64,000 nt of DNA from Flavobacteriaceae bacterium GF1 (GTDB lineage Bacteria > Bacteroidota > Bacteroidia > Flavobacteriales > Flavobacteriaceae), in NCBI GenBank assembly GCA_009797885.1, contig WNKP01000004.1, positions 1 to 64,000 of the forward strand. The letters are read 5' to 3'. Position 1 is the first letter of the stretch. Each line of letters opens with the position of its first letter. Positions 1 to 7,513 of this stretch are shown here, in pieces. The notes under the pieces were generated by a model. It was not told where the DNA came from and did no database searches. It was given only the letters and a program-made list of their open reading frames with translations. The position numbers were made by a program, and so were the translations under genes.

Positions 1-83
1 CAATTTCGCTTCCGCTCCATTGAAAACACTCGAAGTGACGCAATGAAATTGATAATCATGAAATTTGGATTACGTTGATACTG

Positions 84-125
84 TCAGTTCGAGTGTCCGA
101 CGAAGGAGGATGTATCGAGAACCAT
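84..125. repeat. Dispersed intergenic repeat fragment downstream of hisIE
   Basis: The 156 bases before the hisIE stop contain no gene. They hold a GTCAGTTCGAGTG start and a TATCGAGAACC end, a pattern that resembles short repeats scattered between genes in flavobacterial chromosomes. A related-looking string lies at the hisD/hisC junction (about 7484-7513). Assignment as a repeat family rests on recall, because no second full copy is visible here. Confidence 0.35.
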
Positions 126-156
126 CGTACCAGAAAGGCTTCCCGATACATTTTCA

Positions 157-753
157 CTAATGCCTGTTTTCCAGAACTTTGACAACATCCTTCAATGAAT
201 AGCCTTTGGCCTGTAATAAAATCAAATAGTGGAACAATAAATCCGCACTTTCGTTTAAGAACAGTTCTTCGTCATTATCCTTGGCCTCAATAACAGTTTC
301 CACGGCTTCTTCCCCCACTTTCTGGGCAATCTTATTGATTCCTTTTCGGAACAGTGAGGCTACATAACTCTTTTCATCCTCTTGGTTTTCCTTACGGGAA
401 GCGATAATTTCCTCCAATTGGGATAAAAAGCCAAAAGATGGTTCATTCATCTCTCCCCAACAGGTGTCCGTTCCTTCATGACAGGTTGGCCCTACCGGAT
501 TGGCGCGCACCAATAGCGTATCGTTATCACAATCCACTTTTACATCGACCAATTCCAAAAAATGACCACTCTCCTCCCCTTTTGTCCATAGGCGTTGCTT
601 GCTACGGCTAAAAAAAGTAACCTTTTTGGTATGCTGTGTTTTTTGAAGGGCTTCCTCGTTCATATAACCCAACATGAGAACAGCTTTGGTCTTGGCATCC
701 TGAACAATTGCCGGTACGAGCTCGTTACCGTCTTTTTGAAAATCTATTTTCAT
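157..753 (-). CDS. hisIE: Bifunctional phosphoribosyl-AMP cyclohydrolase / phosphoribosyl-ATP pyrophosphatase
   Basis: HisIE catalyses the second and third steps of histidine synthesis: hydrolysis of PR-ATP to PR-AMP, then opening of the adenine ring. The 198-residue protein has the HisI domain first (about 1-115), with zinc ligands Cys75, Cys91 and Cys98 in the CDNDTL and GPTCHEGTDTC segments. The HisE helical domain follows (about 125-198) with the KVGEEAVETVIEA segment at 145-157. It is the last gene of the minus-strand his operon, 19 bases after the cupin gene. The length is normal for the fused enzyme. Confidence 0.97.
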   Translation of the reverse strand: MKIDFQKDGNELVPAIVQDAKTKAVLMLGYMNEEALQKTQHTKKVTFFSRSKQRLWTKGEESGHFLELVDVKVDCDNDTLLVRANPVGPTCHEGTDTCWGEMNEPSFGFLSQLEEIIASRKENQEDEKSYVASLFRKGINKIAQKVGEEAVETVIEAKDNDEELFLNESADLLFHYLILLQAKGYSLKDVVKVLENRH

Positions 754-772
754 TTCTTTCTAATTGGAGACA

Positions 773-1114
773 TTAATCAATGGGTTCCCTATCATTATGC
801 GAATGGGGCTGCGAAATCACAACAAACTCCAAATCGCTATCGGATTCATTCTTTATTTGGTGCACTTGATTTTTCCGAATGTGGATTCCTTCATGCGCTT
901 TTACAATGGCAACCTGACCTTCTACATCAAGGGTCGCCTTACCCTTAAGAACAAAGAAAAATTGTTGGCAGTTCAAATGCTTGTGCTTGACCTCCGCCGT
1001 ATGTGGTGGCATAAGTTCCTGAATAACACTTAACGCTTCGGTATTCACCAAATGCCAGCCTAAGCAGTTGCTTCCCCAGCTGTATTTTCTGCTATTTTCC
1101 TTAGTTGTTTTCAT
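773..1114 (-). CDS. Small cupin-domain protein
   Basis: A 113-residue single-domain cupin, probably cytoplasmic. Cupin motif 1 is visible as HKHLNCQQ at 44-51 (His44, His46, and Gln where a metal-binding Glu is usual), ending at Gly58. Motif 2 lies around His85-Asn89. Such small cupins are usually annotated as mannose-6-phosphate isomerase-like, but the substrate cannot be inferred. It sits between hisF and hisIE on the same strand, so it is probably cotranscribed with the his operon. Nothing here shows a role in histidine synthesis. Confidence 0.85.
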   Translation of the reverse strand: MKTTKENSRKYSWGSNCLGWHLVNTEALSVIQELMPPHTAEVKHKHLNCQQFFFVLKGKATLDVEGQVAIVKAHEGIHIRKNQVHQIKNESDSDLEFVVISQPHSHNDREPID

Positions 1115-1205
1115 CTTCTTCCTTGTTACACTTCATGCGGAACCCATTCGTTTTCCTAGTTCTTGCTTTTCTTTGATAAACTAAGACGAGATGTAGGAAT
1201 GACCA

Positions 1206-1961
1206 TCATATTCTCACCGGAATCCCTTCCTTTTTTAATTCCTGCTTTAAGTCCTTAATGGCAATTTCCTTAAAATGAAAAACGCTTGCCGCCAAGGCGG
1301 CATCGGCCTTCCCTTGCACAAAAGTATCGGCAAAATGAACCATTTCCCCGGCACCCCCCGAAGCAATCAATGGGATGTTCACCATTTCCGAAAGTTGCGC
1401 CAGCGCTTCATTGGCAAATCCGTTTTTTGTGCCGTCATGGTTCATACTGGTAAACAGGATTTCCCCGGCGCCACGTTTTTCCACCTCTTTGGCCCATTGG
1501 AACAAATCCAATTCGGTGGGTACTTTGCCCCCGACCAAATGTACTTTCCACTGTCCGTTGATCCGTTTGGCATCTATGGCCACCACTATGCATTGTGAAC
1601 CAAATTTGGCCACCAGCTCATTGATCAATTCGGGCCGTTTTACGGCCGAGGAATTGATGGAGACCTTATCGGCCCCATTTTTCAGTAAAATATCCACATC
1701 TTCAACAGAGGAAATTCCACCCCCAACGGTAAACGGAATATTGAGTTTCTCCGCCACATGATAGACCAAATCCGCAAGTGTCTTTCGCTTTTGTTCCGTT
1801 GCGGAAATATCCAAAAAGACCAGTTCATCGGCTCCCTCTTCTGCATAGCGCTGGGCCAATTCCACCGGGTCCCCGGCATCACGCAAATCCACAAAATTGA
1901 TTCCCTTTACAGTCCGACCATCTTTGATGTCTAGGCAGGGTATGATTCGTTTGGTCAACAT
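1206..1961 (-). CDS. hisF: Imidazole glycerol phosphate synthase, cyclase subunit
   Basis: HisF forms the (beta/alpha)8 barrel cyclase half of IGP synthase. It uses ammonia from HisH to convert PRFAR into imidazole glycerol phosphate and AICAR. Both catalytic aspartates are present: Asp11 in IPCLDIKDG and Asp130 in VVAIDAKR. The 251-residue length is typical. Unlike the usual hisA-hisF adjacency, hisA is separated from hisF by a DinB-like gene and an S23 gene with its repeat arrays. The hisF start is next to a 7-bp repeat array at 1964-2005. Confidence 0.98.
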   Translation of the reverse strand: MLTKRIIPCLDIKDGRTVKGINFVDLRDAGDPVELAQRYAEEGADELVFLDISATEQKRKTLADLVYHVAEKLNIPFTVGGGISSVEDVDILLKNGADKVSINSSAVKRPELINELVAKFGSQCIVVAIDAKRINGQWKVHLVGGKVPTELDLFQWAKEVEKRGAGEILFTSMNHDGTKNGFANEALAQLSEMVNIPLIASGGAGEMVHFADTFVQGKADAALAASVFHFKEIAIKDLKQELKKEGIPVRI

Positions 1962-1963
1962 CT

Positions 1964-2005
1964 GTTTAATTTAGAGTTTAGAGTTTGGAATTTAGAATGA
2001 CGAGT
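1964..2005. repeat. Heptamer array, stop-codon side of S23 gene 1
   Basis: Six tandem 7-bp units fill the gap between the hisF start and the S23 stop codon. On the plus strand the units include GTTTAAT, TTAGAGT (twice), TTGGAAT and TTAGAAT, and the last unit reaches the first base of the stop codon triplet at 2005. Read towards the S23 gene, the units end in GAAT or GAGT. The array on the other side of the gene has the same unit form on the opposite strand. Confidence 0.85.
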
Positions 2006-2367
2006 CATGGTTTTGACTGGTTCAACCTTTTTCTAACTGTTTTTATTGAACTGACGGCTATGGCCAAAAGCTCATTCCCCTCTTCCCACAATTTTTGAAT
2101 AGTATCTTGTTTTCTTACCTCTGTTCTCTTCAACATTTCTAGCCAAAACATGCTTTCATCTACCTCTTCCTCAACTATTTTGAGCTTATTGATGAAATCT
2201 TTATCTGATTTTGCCCTACAAGCTGCTCTGTAATTGGCCCCTACGGAGCTTGAACTTCTAATAAGCTGCCTTACCCAAGCATCATATTCCCTGGACTTTG
2301 GGAACTCTTTGCAAAGCTTCCAACATTCAAAAGCAAAATCTTTAGTGCGCTTTTTCAAATCGTTCAT
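2005..2367 (-). CDS. Four-helix-bundle protein, S23/IVP family (copy 1)
   Basis: A 120-residue, all-helical, charged protein. It matches the 23S rRNA intervening-sequence protein family (four-helix bundle, PF05635-like), which is structurally related to the Avd subunit of diversity-generating retroelements. Family-typical segments are QLIRSSSSVGANYRAA near 34-49, the [15 protein letters not shown] helix near 54-68, and NELLAIAVSSI near 98-108. My hand alignment to the second copy at 3751-4113 gives 73 identical positions of 120. The gene lies between the DinB-like gene and hisF and is flanked on both sides by tandem 7-bp repeats. The molecular function of the family is not established, and the gene is not inside rRNA here. 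Confidence 0.9.
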   Translation of the reverse strand: MNDLKKRTKDFAFECWKLCKEFPKSREYDAWVRQLIRSSSSVGANYRAACRAKSDKDFINKLKIVEEEVDESMFWLEMLKRTEVRKQDTIQKLWEEGNELLAIAVSSIKTVRKRLNQSKP

Positions 2368-2376
2368 GGCTCCTTT

Positions 2377-2432
2377 ATTCCAATTCTAAAATTCATCATT
2401 ATCTATTCGCAATTCGTCATTCGTCATTCAGC
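2377..2432. repeat. Heptamer array, start-codon side of S23 gene 1
   Basis: Eight consecutive 7-bp units run upstream of the S23 start and overlap the last 16 bases of the DinB-like gene. Plus-strand units include ATTCATC, ATTCGCA and two exact ATTCGTC. On the coding strand this reads as GACGAAT-type units. The final codons of the DinB gene (Leu-Asn-Asp-Glu-stop) are made of repeat sequence, so the array has written itself into the neighbouring gene's 3' end. Confidence 0.85.
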
Positions 2433-2935
2433 ATCGTAAGATCATGTCCATCATAAAACCCTAATTGCGCATTGTGCAATTGTTTGACCCAAAAGGCAAT
2501 CTGCCCCGTATGGTATGAAAAATGTTCGACCACATGGATACAGTTGCCAATGCCGGAGAACTGAAATCCCTGTACTTGTTTTTGTTTTAGAAAACGTTCA
2601 ATAGTGGTGCTATTGAAGGTATCTTTTACGGTATTCACCGTTTCTTCAAGCAGGGCGAGCAACTGCTGCTTGGTATACCCGCCAGAAGTGGTAAATTCCT
2701 TATCCCTTTCCCGCCGATCTTCACTTTCCTCCAAAGAGGCAATTCCGTATTGGGTCATATTGCCACAGAGGTGCAAAACTAAATTGCCAATACTGTTCAA
2801 GGACGAATTGGGTTTCTGCCAGACCTGTGCTTCGGAAACCCGTTGCAAGGCAATTTGGATCATTCGCAAACTCTCATCCATTCGAAAGCAACAATTCTGA
2901 ACAAACTCGACTTTAAAACGTTTAATATCATCCAT
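2417..2935 (-). CDS. DinB-like (DUF1572/YfiT-type) putative metal-dependent protein
   Basis: A 172-residue helical protein of the DinB superfamily, which forms metal-binding four-helix bundles of mostly unknown substrate. Candidate ligands are His56 in NLVLHLCGN, plus the [12 protein letters not shown] stretch near 134-145 with its HxxxHxG-like arrangement. The start codon overlaps the hisA stop by 8 bases, indicating translational coupling to hisA. The C-terminal codons run into a heptamer repeat array. A link to histidine synthesis is not known. A second DinB-like gene lies at 34011-34526. Confidence 0.8.
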   Translation of the reverse strand: MDDIKRFKVEFVQNCCFRMDESLRMIQIALQRVSEAQVWQKPNSSLNSIGNLVLHLCGNMTQYGIASLEESEDRRERDKEFTTSGGYTKQQLLALLEETVNTVKDTFNSTTIERFLKQKQVQGFQFSGIGNCIHVVEHFSYHTGQIAFWVKQLHNAQLGFYDGHDLTMLNDE

Positions 2936-3707
2936 ACTGTACTCTATAATTTTCCAATTCCTTTAGGGATATCCTGTTCTCGTATATCGCCTTTCCGATG
3001 ATTACCCCTTCACAACCTATTCGCTTAAGTTTTGGCAATTCCTCCAATGTTGAAATACCCCCACTTGCAATCAATTTGATGCCATTTTCCTCAATGTCCA
3101 CAACACCACTACCTCCAATTTCAGTTCTGATGACCTTGGTTTTATTCAACAACTCTTTATAGACATCAAACGAAGGCCCCTCCAACATTCCGTCCTTCGA
3201 AATATCGGTACAAATCACATACCGCACCCCCTCTTTTTGAAACTTTTTCACAAATGGAACCAGTTGTTGCTTGGACTCCTCTTGCCAACCGGAAACGGCG
3301 ATGTTCCCGTCTTTGGCATCGGCCCCAAGAATAATCTTAGTACTACCATAGGTTTTGAGCCAACCCAAAAAAGTAGCTTCATCCTTTACTGCAATGCTCC
3401 CTCCCGTTATTTGGTGGGCGCCACTTTCAAAGGCAATATGCAAATCCTCATCCGCTTTTAACCCACCCCCAAAGTCAATCTTTAAATCGGTCTTGGTAGC
3501 GATCTGTTCCAGAACCTTATGATTGACGATATGCCTGGATTTTGCCCCATCCAGGTCAACCAAATGCAGGTATTGGATGCCGTGGTCCTGAAATTGTTTT
3601 GCGACCTCCAAAGGATTTTCGTTGTACACCTTCTTCGTGTCATAGTCCCCTTTGGACAGGCGTACACATTTGCCATCAATAATATCAATCGCCGGAATGA
3701 TTCTCAT
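2928..3707 (-). CDS. hisA: ProFAR isomerase
   Basis: HisA is the (beta/alpha)8 barrel isomerase converting ProFAR to PRFAR. Asp8 in IPAIDIIDG is the first catalytic Asp, and a second Asp lies in [10 protein letters not shown]. The longest open frame starts at 3770, but family proteins begin at the MRIIPAIDI motif, whose ATG is at 3707. The extra 21 codons run through the heptamer array and into the neighbouring S23 gene. I therefore use 3707, giving 259 residues, which is normal. Confidence 0.96.
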   Translation of the reverse strand: MRIIPAIDIIDGKCVRLSKGDYDTKKVYNENPLEVAKQFQDHGIQYLHLVDLDGAKSRHIVNHKVLEQIATKTDLKIDFGGGLKADEDLHIAFESGAHQITGGSIAVKDEATFLGWLKTYGSTKIILGADAKDGNIAVSGWQEESKQQLVPFVKKFQKEGVRYVICTDISKDGMLEGPSFDVYKELLNKTKVIRTEIGGSGVVDIEENGIKLIASGGISTLEELPKLKRIGCEGVIIGKAIYENRISLKELENYRVQYG

Positions 3708-3742
3708 CTTAAACTGGAAATTAGAAATACGAAAATTAAAAT
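3708..3742. repeat. Heptamer array, stop-codon side of S23 gene 2
   Basis: Five 7-bp units fill the 43-base gap between the hisA start codon and the second S23 stop codon. Plus-strand units include TGGAAAT, TAGAAAT and TTAAAAT. Units of the form NNNAAAT point towards the S23 gene. TGGAAAT and TAGAAAT also occur, on the other strand, in the array on the far side of the gene. Confidence 0.75.
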
Positions 3743-3750
3743 GTTTGTTC

Positions 3751-4113
3751 TCAATTCCATTTTTTATCAAGTCTTTTTCGAGTCGTATTTATGGATGATA
3801 CGGTAATAGCCAATAATTCATTGGCTTCATCATAAAGTTTTTTGAATTCGTTTTGATTTTCTTCCGTTATCTCCATGAATATTTCCAACCAATACAAACT
3901 TTCATCGCACTCTTCTTCAACAATCTTCAGCTTATTGATGAAATCCTTATCAGATTTTCCCCTTTGAGAAGCTCTAAAATTTGCCCCAACAGCGCTGGAA
4001 CTTCGAATTAACTGATTGACAAAAGCATTGTATTTTCTTGACTTTGGAATTTTAGTACATAGTTTCCAACAATCAATTGCAAATTGTTTTGTTCTTTGTT
4101 CAACATTTTTCAT
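3751..4113 (-). CDS. Four-helix-bundle protein, S23/IVP family (copy 2)
   Basis: A 120-residue paralogue of the protein at 2005-2367, about 61 percent identical by hand alignment. The same conserved blocks are present: [31 protein letters not shown] and [11 protein letters not shown]. It is inserted between the GNAT gene and hisA. The 5' and 3' flanks are A/T-rich heptamer arrays with units different from those of copy 1. Two separate copies in one operon, each with its own repeat borders, suggest independent insertion or duplication of a cassette. Confidence 0.9.
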   Translation of the reverse strand: MKNVEQRTKQFAIDCWKLCTKIPKSRKYNAFVNQLIRSSSAVGANFRASQRGKSDKDFINKLKIVEEECDESLYWLEIFMEITEENQNEFKKLYDEANELLAITVSSINTTRKRLDKKWN

Positions 4114-4121
4114 ATAACGAA

Positions 4122-4170
4122 ATCCCTAATCTCCTATTTCTAATTTTGTATTTCATATTTCCAATTTATG
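4122..4170. repeat. Heptamer array, start-codon side of S23 gene 2
   Basis: Seven 7-bp units separate the S23 start from the GNAT gene and overlap its stop codon and the codon before it. Plus-strand units include ATTTCTA, ATTTCAT and ATTTCCA. On the coding strand they read TAGAAAT, ATGAAAT and TGGAAAT. The orientation is inverted with respect to the array at 3708-3742. Confidence 0.85.
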
Positions 4171-4588
4171 GTTTGTTCTTTTTAAACATCCAGGTTTCGG
4201 GGTCAGGAATTTTAGTGAAGCCAAATTGACGATATAAACCATGTGCATCACTTGTGCGCAAACCGAAACCATTGACATTTTGTAAATCTGGATGGTTCAA
4301 TATCTGATTTACCAACATTTTTCCGTAGCCTTTACCTTTAAATTCATCGGTAACAAACACATCCATTATCCAGGCAAAAACAACATAATCTGTGGCAACC
4401 CTTGCAAAACCGATTTGACTATTCGATGCTTTGCAAAACAAACTAAAACACAAAGAGTTCGCAATGGATTGCTTTACATCCTCCAGGGAACGCCCTTTGG
4501 CCCAATAGGACGTATAGGATAGATACCTATGGACAAATTCCAAATTGATCCTGTCTTTATCCGTTGATATTTCAAGTGCTTGTTCCAT
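4166..4588 (-). CDS. GNAT-family N-acetyltransferase
   Basis: A 140-residue single-domain acetyltransferase. The acetyl-CoA binding loop is visible as the DEFKGKGYGKML segment (residues about 81-92, an R/QxxGxG/A-type motif). The C-terminal GLYRQFGFTK segment is typical of the fold's last strands. The start shares one base with the hisH stop (TAATG), so it is translationally coupled to hisH. The substrate is unknown, and a role in histidine synthesis is not implied by the family. Confidence 0.88.
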   Translation of the reverse strand: MEQALEISTDKDRINLEFVHRYLSYTSYWAKGRSLEDVKQSIANSLCFSLFCKASNSQIGFARVATDYVVFAWIMDVFVTDEFKGKGYGKMLVNQILNHPDLQNVNGFGLRTSDAHGLYRQFGFTKIPDPETWMFKKNKP

Positions 4589-5166
4589 TAAAGATTCAAA
4601 AAGTTTTGAAGGATTTTGGAACCGTATTCGCCTGACTTTTCCGGATGGAATTGAACGCCATAGAAATTGTCCTTCTGAAGGGCAGCGCTATATTCCAGAC
4701 CATATGTAGTCGTCGCGATAGCTTCATTTGTCTTAGGGGCATAAAAACTATGTACCAGGTAAATAAAGTCATTGTTCAAACCATTGAACAGTTCTCCCTT
4801 AAGGTTTTCAATCTTGTTCCAACCGATTTGAGGTACCTTAAGACCAGAATTGAATTTTACAACATCTGCATCAAAAATTTCCAAACCTTCGGTATTGCCT
4901 TCTTCTGATGAATTGCACATCAATTGCATACCTAAACATATACCCAGAACCGGTTGGGTCAAATCGGGGATCAAATCATGTAATCCGCTTTCCCAGAGCT
5001 TGCCCATGGCACTGCTCGCCTCACCTACACCAGGAAAAATGACTTTATCCGCCTTACTTATGGTTTCGGCATCATTGCTCAACATCGCCTCAACGCCCAG
5101 CCGTTGAAAGGCAAATTTTATGCTTTGGATATTTCCGGCACCGTAATCGATAATGATCAGATTCAT
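4588..5166 (-). CDS. hisH: Imidazole glycerol phosphate synthase, glutamine amidotransferase subunit
   Basis: HisH is a class I glutaminase that feeds ammonia to HisF. The catalytic triad is readable as Cys77 in GICLGMQLM, with His174 and Glu176 in FHPEKSG. The length of 192 residues is normal. It is separated from hisB by 133 bases containing a four-unit heptamer array. It overlaps the downstream GNAT gene by one base. Confidence 0.97.
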   Translation of the reverse strand: MNLIIIDYGAGNIQSIKFAFQRLGVEAMLSNDAETISKADKVIFPGVGEASSAMGKLWESGLHDLIPDLTQPVLGICLGMQLMCNSSEEGNTEGLEIFDADVVKFNSGLKVPQIGWNKIENLKGELFNGLNNDFIYLVHSFYAPKTNEAIATTTYGLEYSAALQKDNFYGVQFHPEKSGEYGSKILQNFLNL

Positions 5167-5173
5167 TAAAATA

Positions 5174-5201
5174 GGTTAATGGTTAATGGTTAATGGTTAA
5201 A
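5174..5201. repeat. Heptamer array without S23 gene, hisH-hisB gap
   Basis: Four tandem units of GGTTAAT (the last is GGTTAAA) start 8 bases from the hisH start codon. The remaining gap to the hisB stop at 5300 is about 98 bases in which I recognise no gene. This is the most regular heptamer array in the window and has no S23 gene attached. Confidence 0.9.
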
Positions 5202-5299
5202 AGTATCAGGTACAACATAGAAGGTATGGATTTCTCAAAACAGTTCATCAAACATTATTTTTTATTCATCCTTGCCCTTTTAATTGAGGCCACAACAAT

Positions 5300-6436
5300 T
5301 CAAATCATTCCCTTTGTGGAAGGTAAAACCATTTTTTCCACATCCCTTTTCACCGCCATTTTAATGGCCTTGGCAAAGGCCTTGAAAATAGCTTCTATCT
5401 TGTGATGCTCATTGGTTCCCTCGGCCTTGATGTTCAAATTGGCCTTAGCGCCATCGCTAAAGGATTTAAAAAAATGATGGAACATCTCCGTAGGCATGTC
5501 ACCGACCATTTCACGTTTGAATTCAGCTTCCCAAACCAACCAGTTCCTACCGCCAAAATCAATGGCCACCTGTGCCAGGCAATCATCCATGGGCAAACAA
5601 AATCCATAACGTTCAATTCCCAGTTTTTCACCAAGGGTCTTGTAAAAAACCTCTCCCAGTGCGATTCCCGTATCTTCTATGGTGTGATGTTCATCCACTT
5701 CCAGATCGCCATTCACCTTAATGGTCAAATCCATCTGACCGTGTCTTGCCAATTGATCCAGCATATGGTCAAAAAACTTAAGGCCGGTATCGATGTTCGC
5801 CTCCCCTTTGCCATCCAAATCAAGTTCAATCCGGATGTCGGTTTCCTTGGTTTTTCTCTGGATTTTTCCAGTACGATTTGACAGTTTTAAAAACACGTAA
5901 ATCGCTTCCCAGTCGTTGGTCTCCAGCGCGATATAGTCAGAAAGGTCTGTCTTCGAAATGGTGATTTCATCCAGTCCTAGGCGCGTTTCGTCATTGATGA
6001 AAATGCCTTTGGCCCCCAAATTCTTCGCTAATTCCATATCCGTAAGTCGGTCCCCAATCACAAATGAGTTGGGAAGGTCGTATTCTTCTGTCAGAAACCC
6101 TTCCAGTAAGCCGGTATTGGGTTTCCTTGTGGGGGCATTATCCTTGGCAAAGGTCCTATCTATCAGAACTTTTGAAAACCGAATCCCTTCATTCACCAGG
6201 GACTGCACCATAAAATTGTGGACGGGCCAAAATGTCTCTTCCGGAAAGGTTTCCGTACCCAAACCATCCTGGTTGGTGACCATAACCAGTTCAAAATCCA
6301 ACTCTTTGGCAATTTTGCCCAAATACGTGAACATTTTGGGGTAAAACTCCAACTTCCCAAAGGCATCCAATTGTTCATCATCTGGTTCTTTGGCCAAGGT
6401 TCCGTCCCTATCAATAAACAAAACTCGTTTTCCCAT
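5300..6436 (-). CDS. hisB: Bifunctional histidinol-phosphatase / imidazoleglycerol-phosphate dehydratase
   Basis: A 378-residue fusion. The N-terminal HAD phosphatase (about 1-165) has the nucleophile motif DRDGT at 9-13. The C-terminal IGP dehydratase (about 185-378) has the paired metal-binding signatures DEHHTIED and NEHHKIEA. It carries out the sixth and eighth steps of histidine synthesis. It lies immediately downstream of hisC (1-base gap), inside the his operon. Domain order and length match the enterobacterial-type fused HisB. Confidence 0.97.
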   Translation of the reverse strand: MGKRVLFIDRDGTLAKEPDDEQLDAFGKLEFYPKMFTYLGKIAKELDFELVMVTNQDGLGTETFPEETFWPVHNFMVQSLVNEGIRFSKVLIDRTFAKDNAPTRKPNTGLLEGFLTEEYDLPNSFVIGDRLTDMELAKNLGAKGIFINDETRLGLDEITISKTDLSDYIALETNDWEAIYVFLKLSNRTGKIQRKTKETDIRIELDLDGKGEANIDTGLKFFDHMLDQLARHGQMDLTIKVNGDLEVDEHHTIEDTGIALGEVFYKTLGEKLGIERYGFCLPMDDCLAQVAIDFGGRNWLVWEAEFKREMVGDMPTEMFHHFFKSFSDGAKANLNIKAEGTNEHHKIEAIFKAFAKAIKMAVKRDVEKMVLPSTKGMI

Positions 6437-6437
6437 T

Positions 6438-7481
6438 CTAAATCGTTCTTAGTACTTCAATCAATTTTTTATTTTCCTGTTCCGTGCCAATGGTAAACCT
6501 AAGGGTATTGTCACAAAGGGGTTGCGAACTTCTATTGCGCACCACTACCCCATGCGAAACCAATTGTTGGTAGCGCAAATCGGCCTTGTCCACCTTTACC
6601 AATACAAAATTGGCATCCGTTGGATATATTGTTTGTACAAAAGGGATTTGCCCAAGGGCCCTAATCAAATTATCTCGTTCCCTTAAAATACGGGCCACCT
6701 CCTGTTGTACCCTATTGGGTTGTGCTACCCGCTCCAACGCCCGTTGTTGTGTCAATTGGTTGACGTTATAGGGCGGTTTTATTTTTTTTAGGATTGTAAT
6801 AATAGCTTCTGAAGCGTAGCAAATACCCAAACGGACACCGGCCATCCCATAGGCTTTGGACAAGGTTTGGGTAATGATAAGGTTTGGAAATTCCCCAAGT
6901 CTTGGTGACCAGCCCTCCTTGCTGGAAAAATCAATGTAGGCTTCATCAATGATTACCAATCCATTGAATTTTAACATAAGCTCCTCTACTTTTCCGGCAT
7001 CAAATCCATTTCCCGTAGGATTGTTGGGCGAGCATAAAAACAACAATTTGGTATGCTCGTCCGATTGGTGTAAGATATGTTCCACAACGGGTTGAAAGTC
7101 CTCCCCGAGCAATACCTCCCTGTTTTCCACGGCATTGGTTTCTGCCAATACTTTGTACATACCGTAGGTAGGCGGCAGCGTAATCACATTATCTTTATGG
7201 GGTTCGCAAAATGCCCGGAAAATCAAATCCAGGACCTCATCGCTGCCATTGCCCAATAATGTCCGGGCGGTTTGTACCCCTTTTTGTTCCGCCAAAACTG
7301 ATTTTAGGCTGCGCTGATGTGGATCGGGATAGCGGTTCACCCCATTTTCAAAAGGGTTTTCATTGGCATCCAAAAATACCATGTCCCTATCAAAATCCTT
7401 AAACTCATCACGGGCCGATGAATAGGGTTTTAACCGTTTTACGTTTTCCCGTACCAAACTATCCAGTTTAAACTTCTTCAT
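6438..7481 (-). CDS. hisC: Histidinol-phosphate aminotransferase
   Basis: A fold-type I PLP enzyme converting imidazole acetol phosphate to histidinol phosphate with glutamate. The PLP lysine lies in [14 protein letters not shown], and SPNNPTGNG and IIDEAYIDF are further family motifs. An in-frame ATG at 7514 overlaps the hisD stop (TAATG) and would add 11 residues. Those codons run through a string like a dispersed repeat, and family proteins begin at [13 protein letters not shown], so I prefer 7481 (347 residues). Confidence 0.95.
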   Translation of the reverse strand: MKKFKLDSLVRENVKRLKPYSSARDEFKDFDRDMVFLDANENPFENGVNRYPDPHQRSLKSVLAEQKGVQTARTLLGNGSDEVLDLIFRAFCEPHKDNVITLPPTYGMYKVLAETNAVENREVLLGEDFQPVVEHILHQSDEHTKLLFLCSPNNPTGNGFDAGKVEELMLKFNGLVIIDEAYIDFSSKEGWSPRLGEFPNLIITQTLSKAYGMAGVRLGICYASEAIITILKKIKPPYNVNQLTQQRALERVAQPNRVQQEVARILRERDNLIRALGQIPFVQTIYPTDANFVLVKVDKADLRYQQLVSHGVVVRNRSSQPLCDNTLRFTIGTEQENKKLIEVLRTI

Positions 7482-7483
7482 AT

Positions 7484-7513
7484 TTAAATCTCTCGACTCC
7501 GTTTGAAATGACA
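7484..7513. repeat. Dispersed-repeat-like string at hisD/hisC junction
   Basis: On the minus strand the junction begins GTCATTTCAAACGG and continues GTCGAGAGATT. This looks like a short GTCATTTCGAGCGGAGTCGAG-type intergenic repeat common in flavobacteria (from memory, not verified). It creates the extra in-frame N-terminal codons of hisC. Confidence 0.35.

Noticed and set aside
2005-4113. Diversity-generating retroelement based on Avd-like proteins
   Set aside because: No reverse transcriptase, template repeat or variable repeat is seen in the window. The relationship to Avd is at fold-family level only.
1964-5201. Heptamer arrays as CRISPR
   Set aside because: Units are only 7 bp, contiguous, degenerate and without spacers; no cas gene is present.
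5193-5405. Plus-strand 70-residue frame across the hisB end
   Set aside because: It starts inside the heptamer array and runs antisense through the hisB 3' end; it lacks any family feature.
5402-5881. Plus-strand 159-residue frame inside hisB
   Set aside because: Antisense shadow of a well-supported gene.
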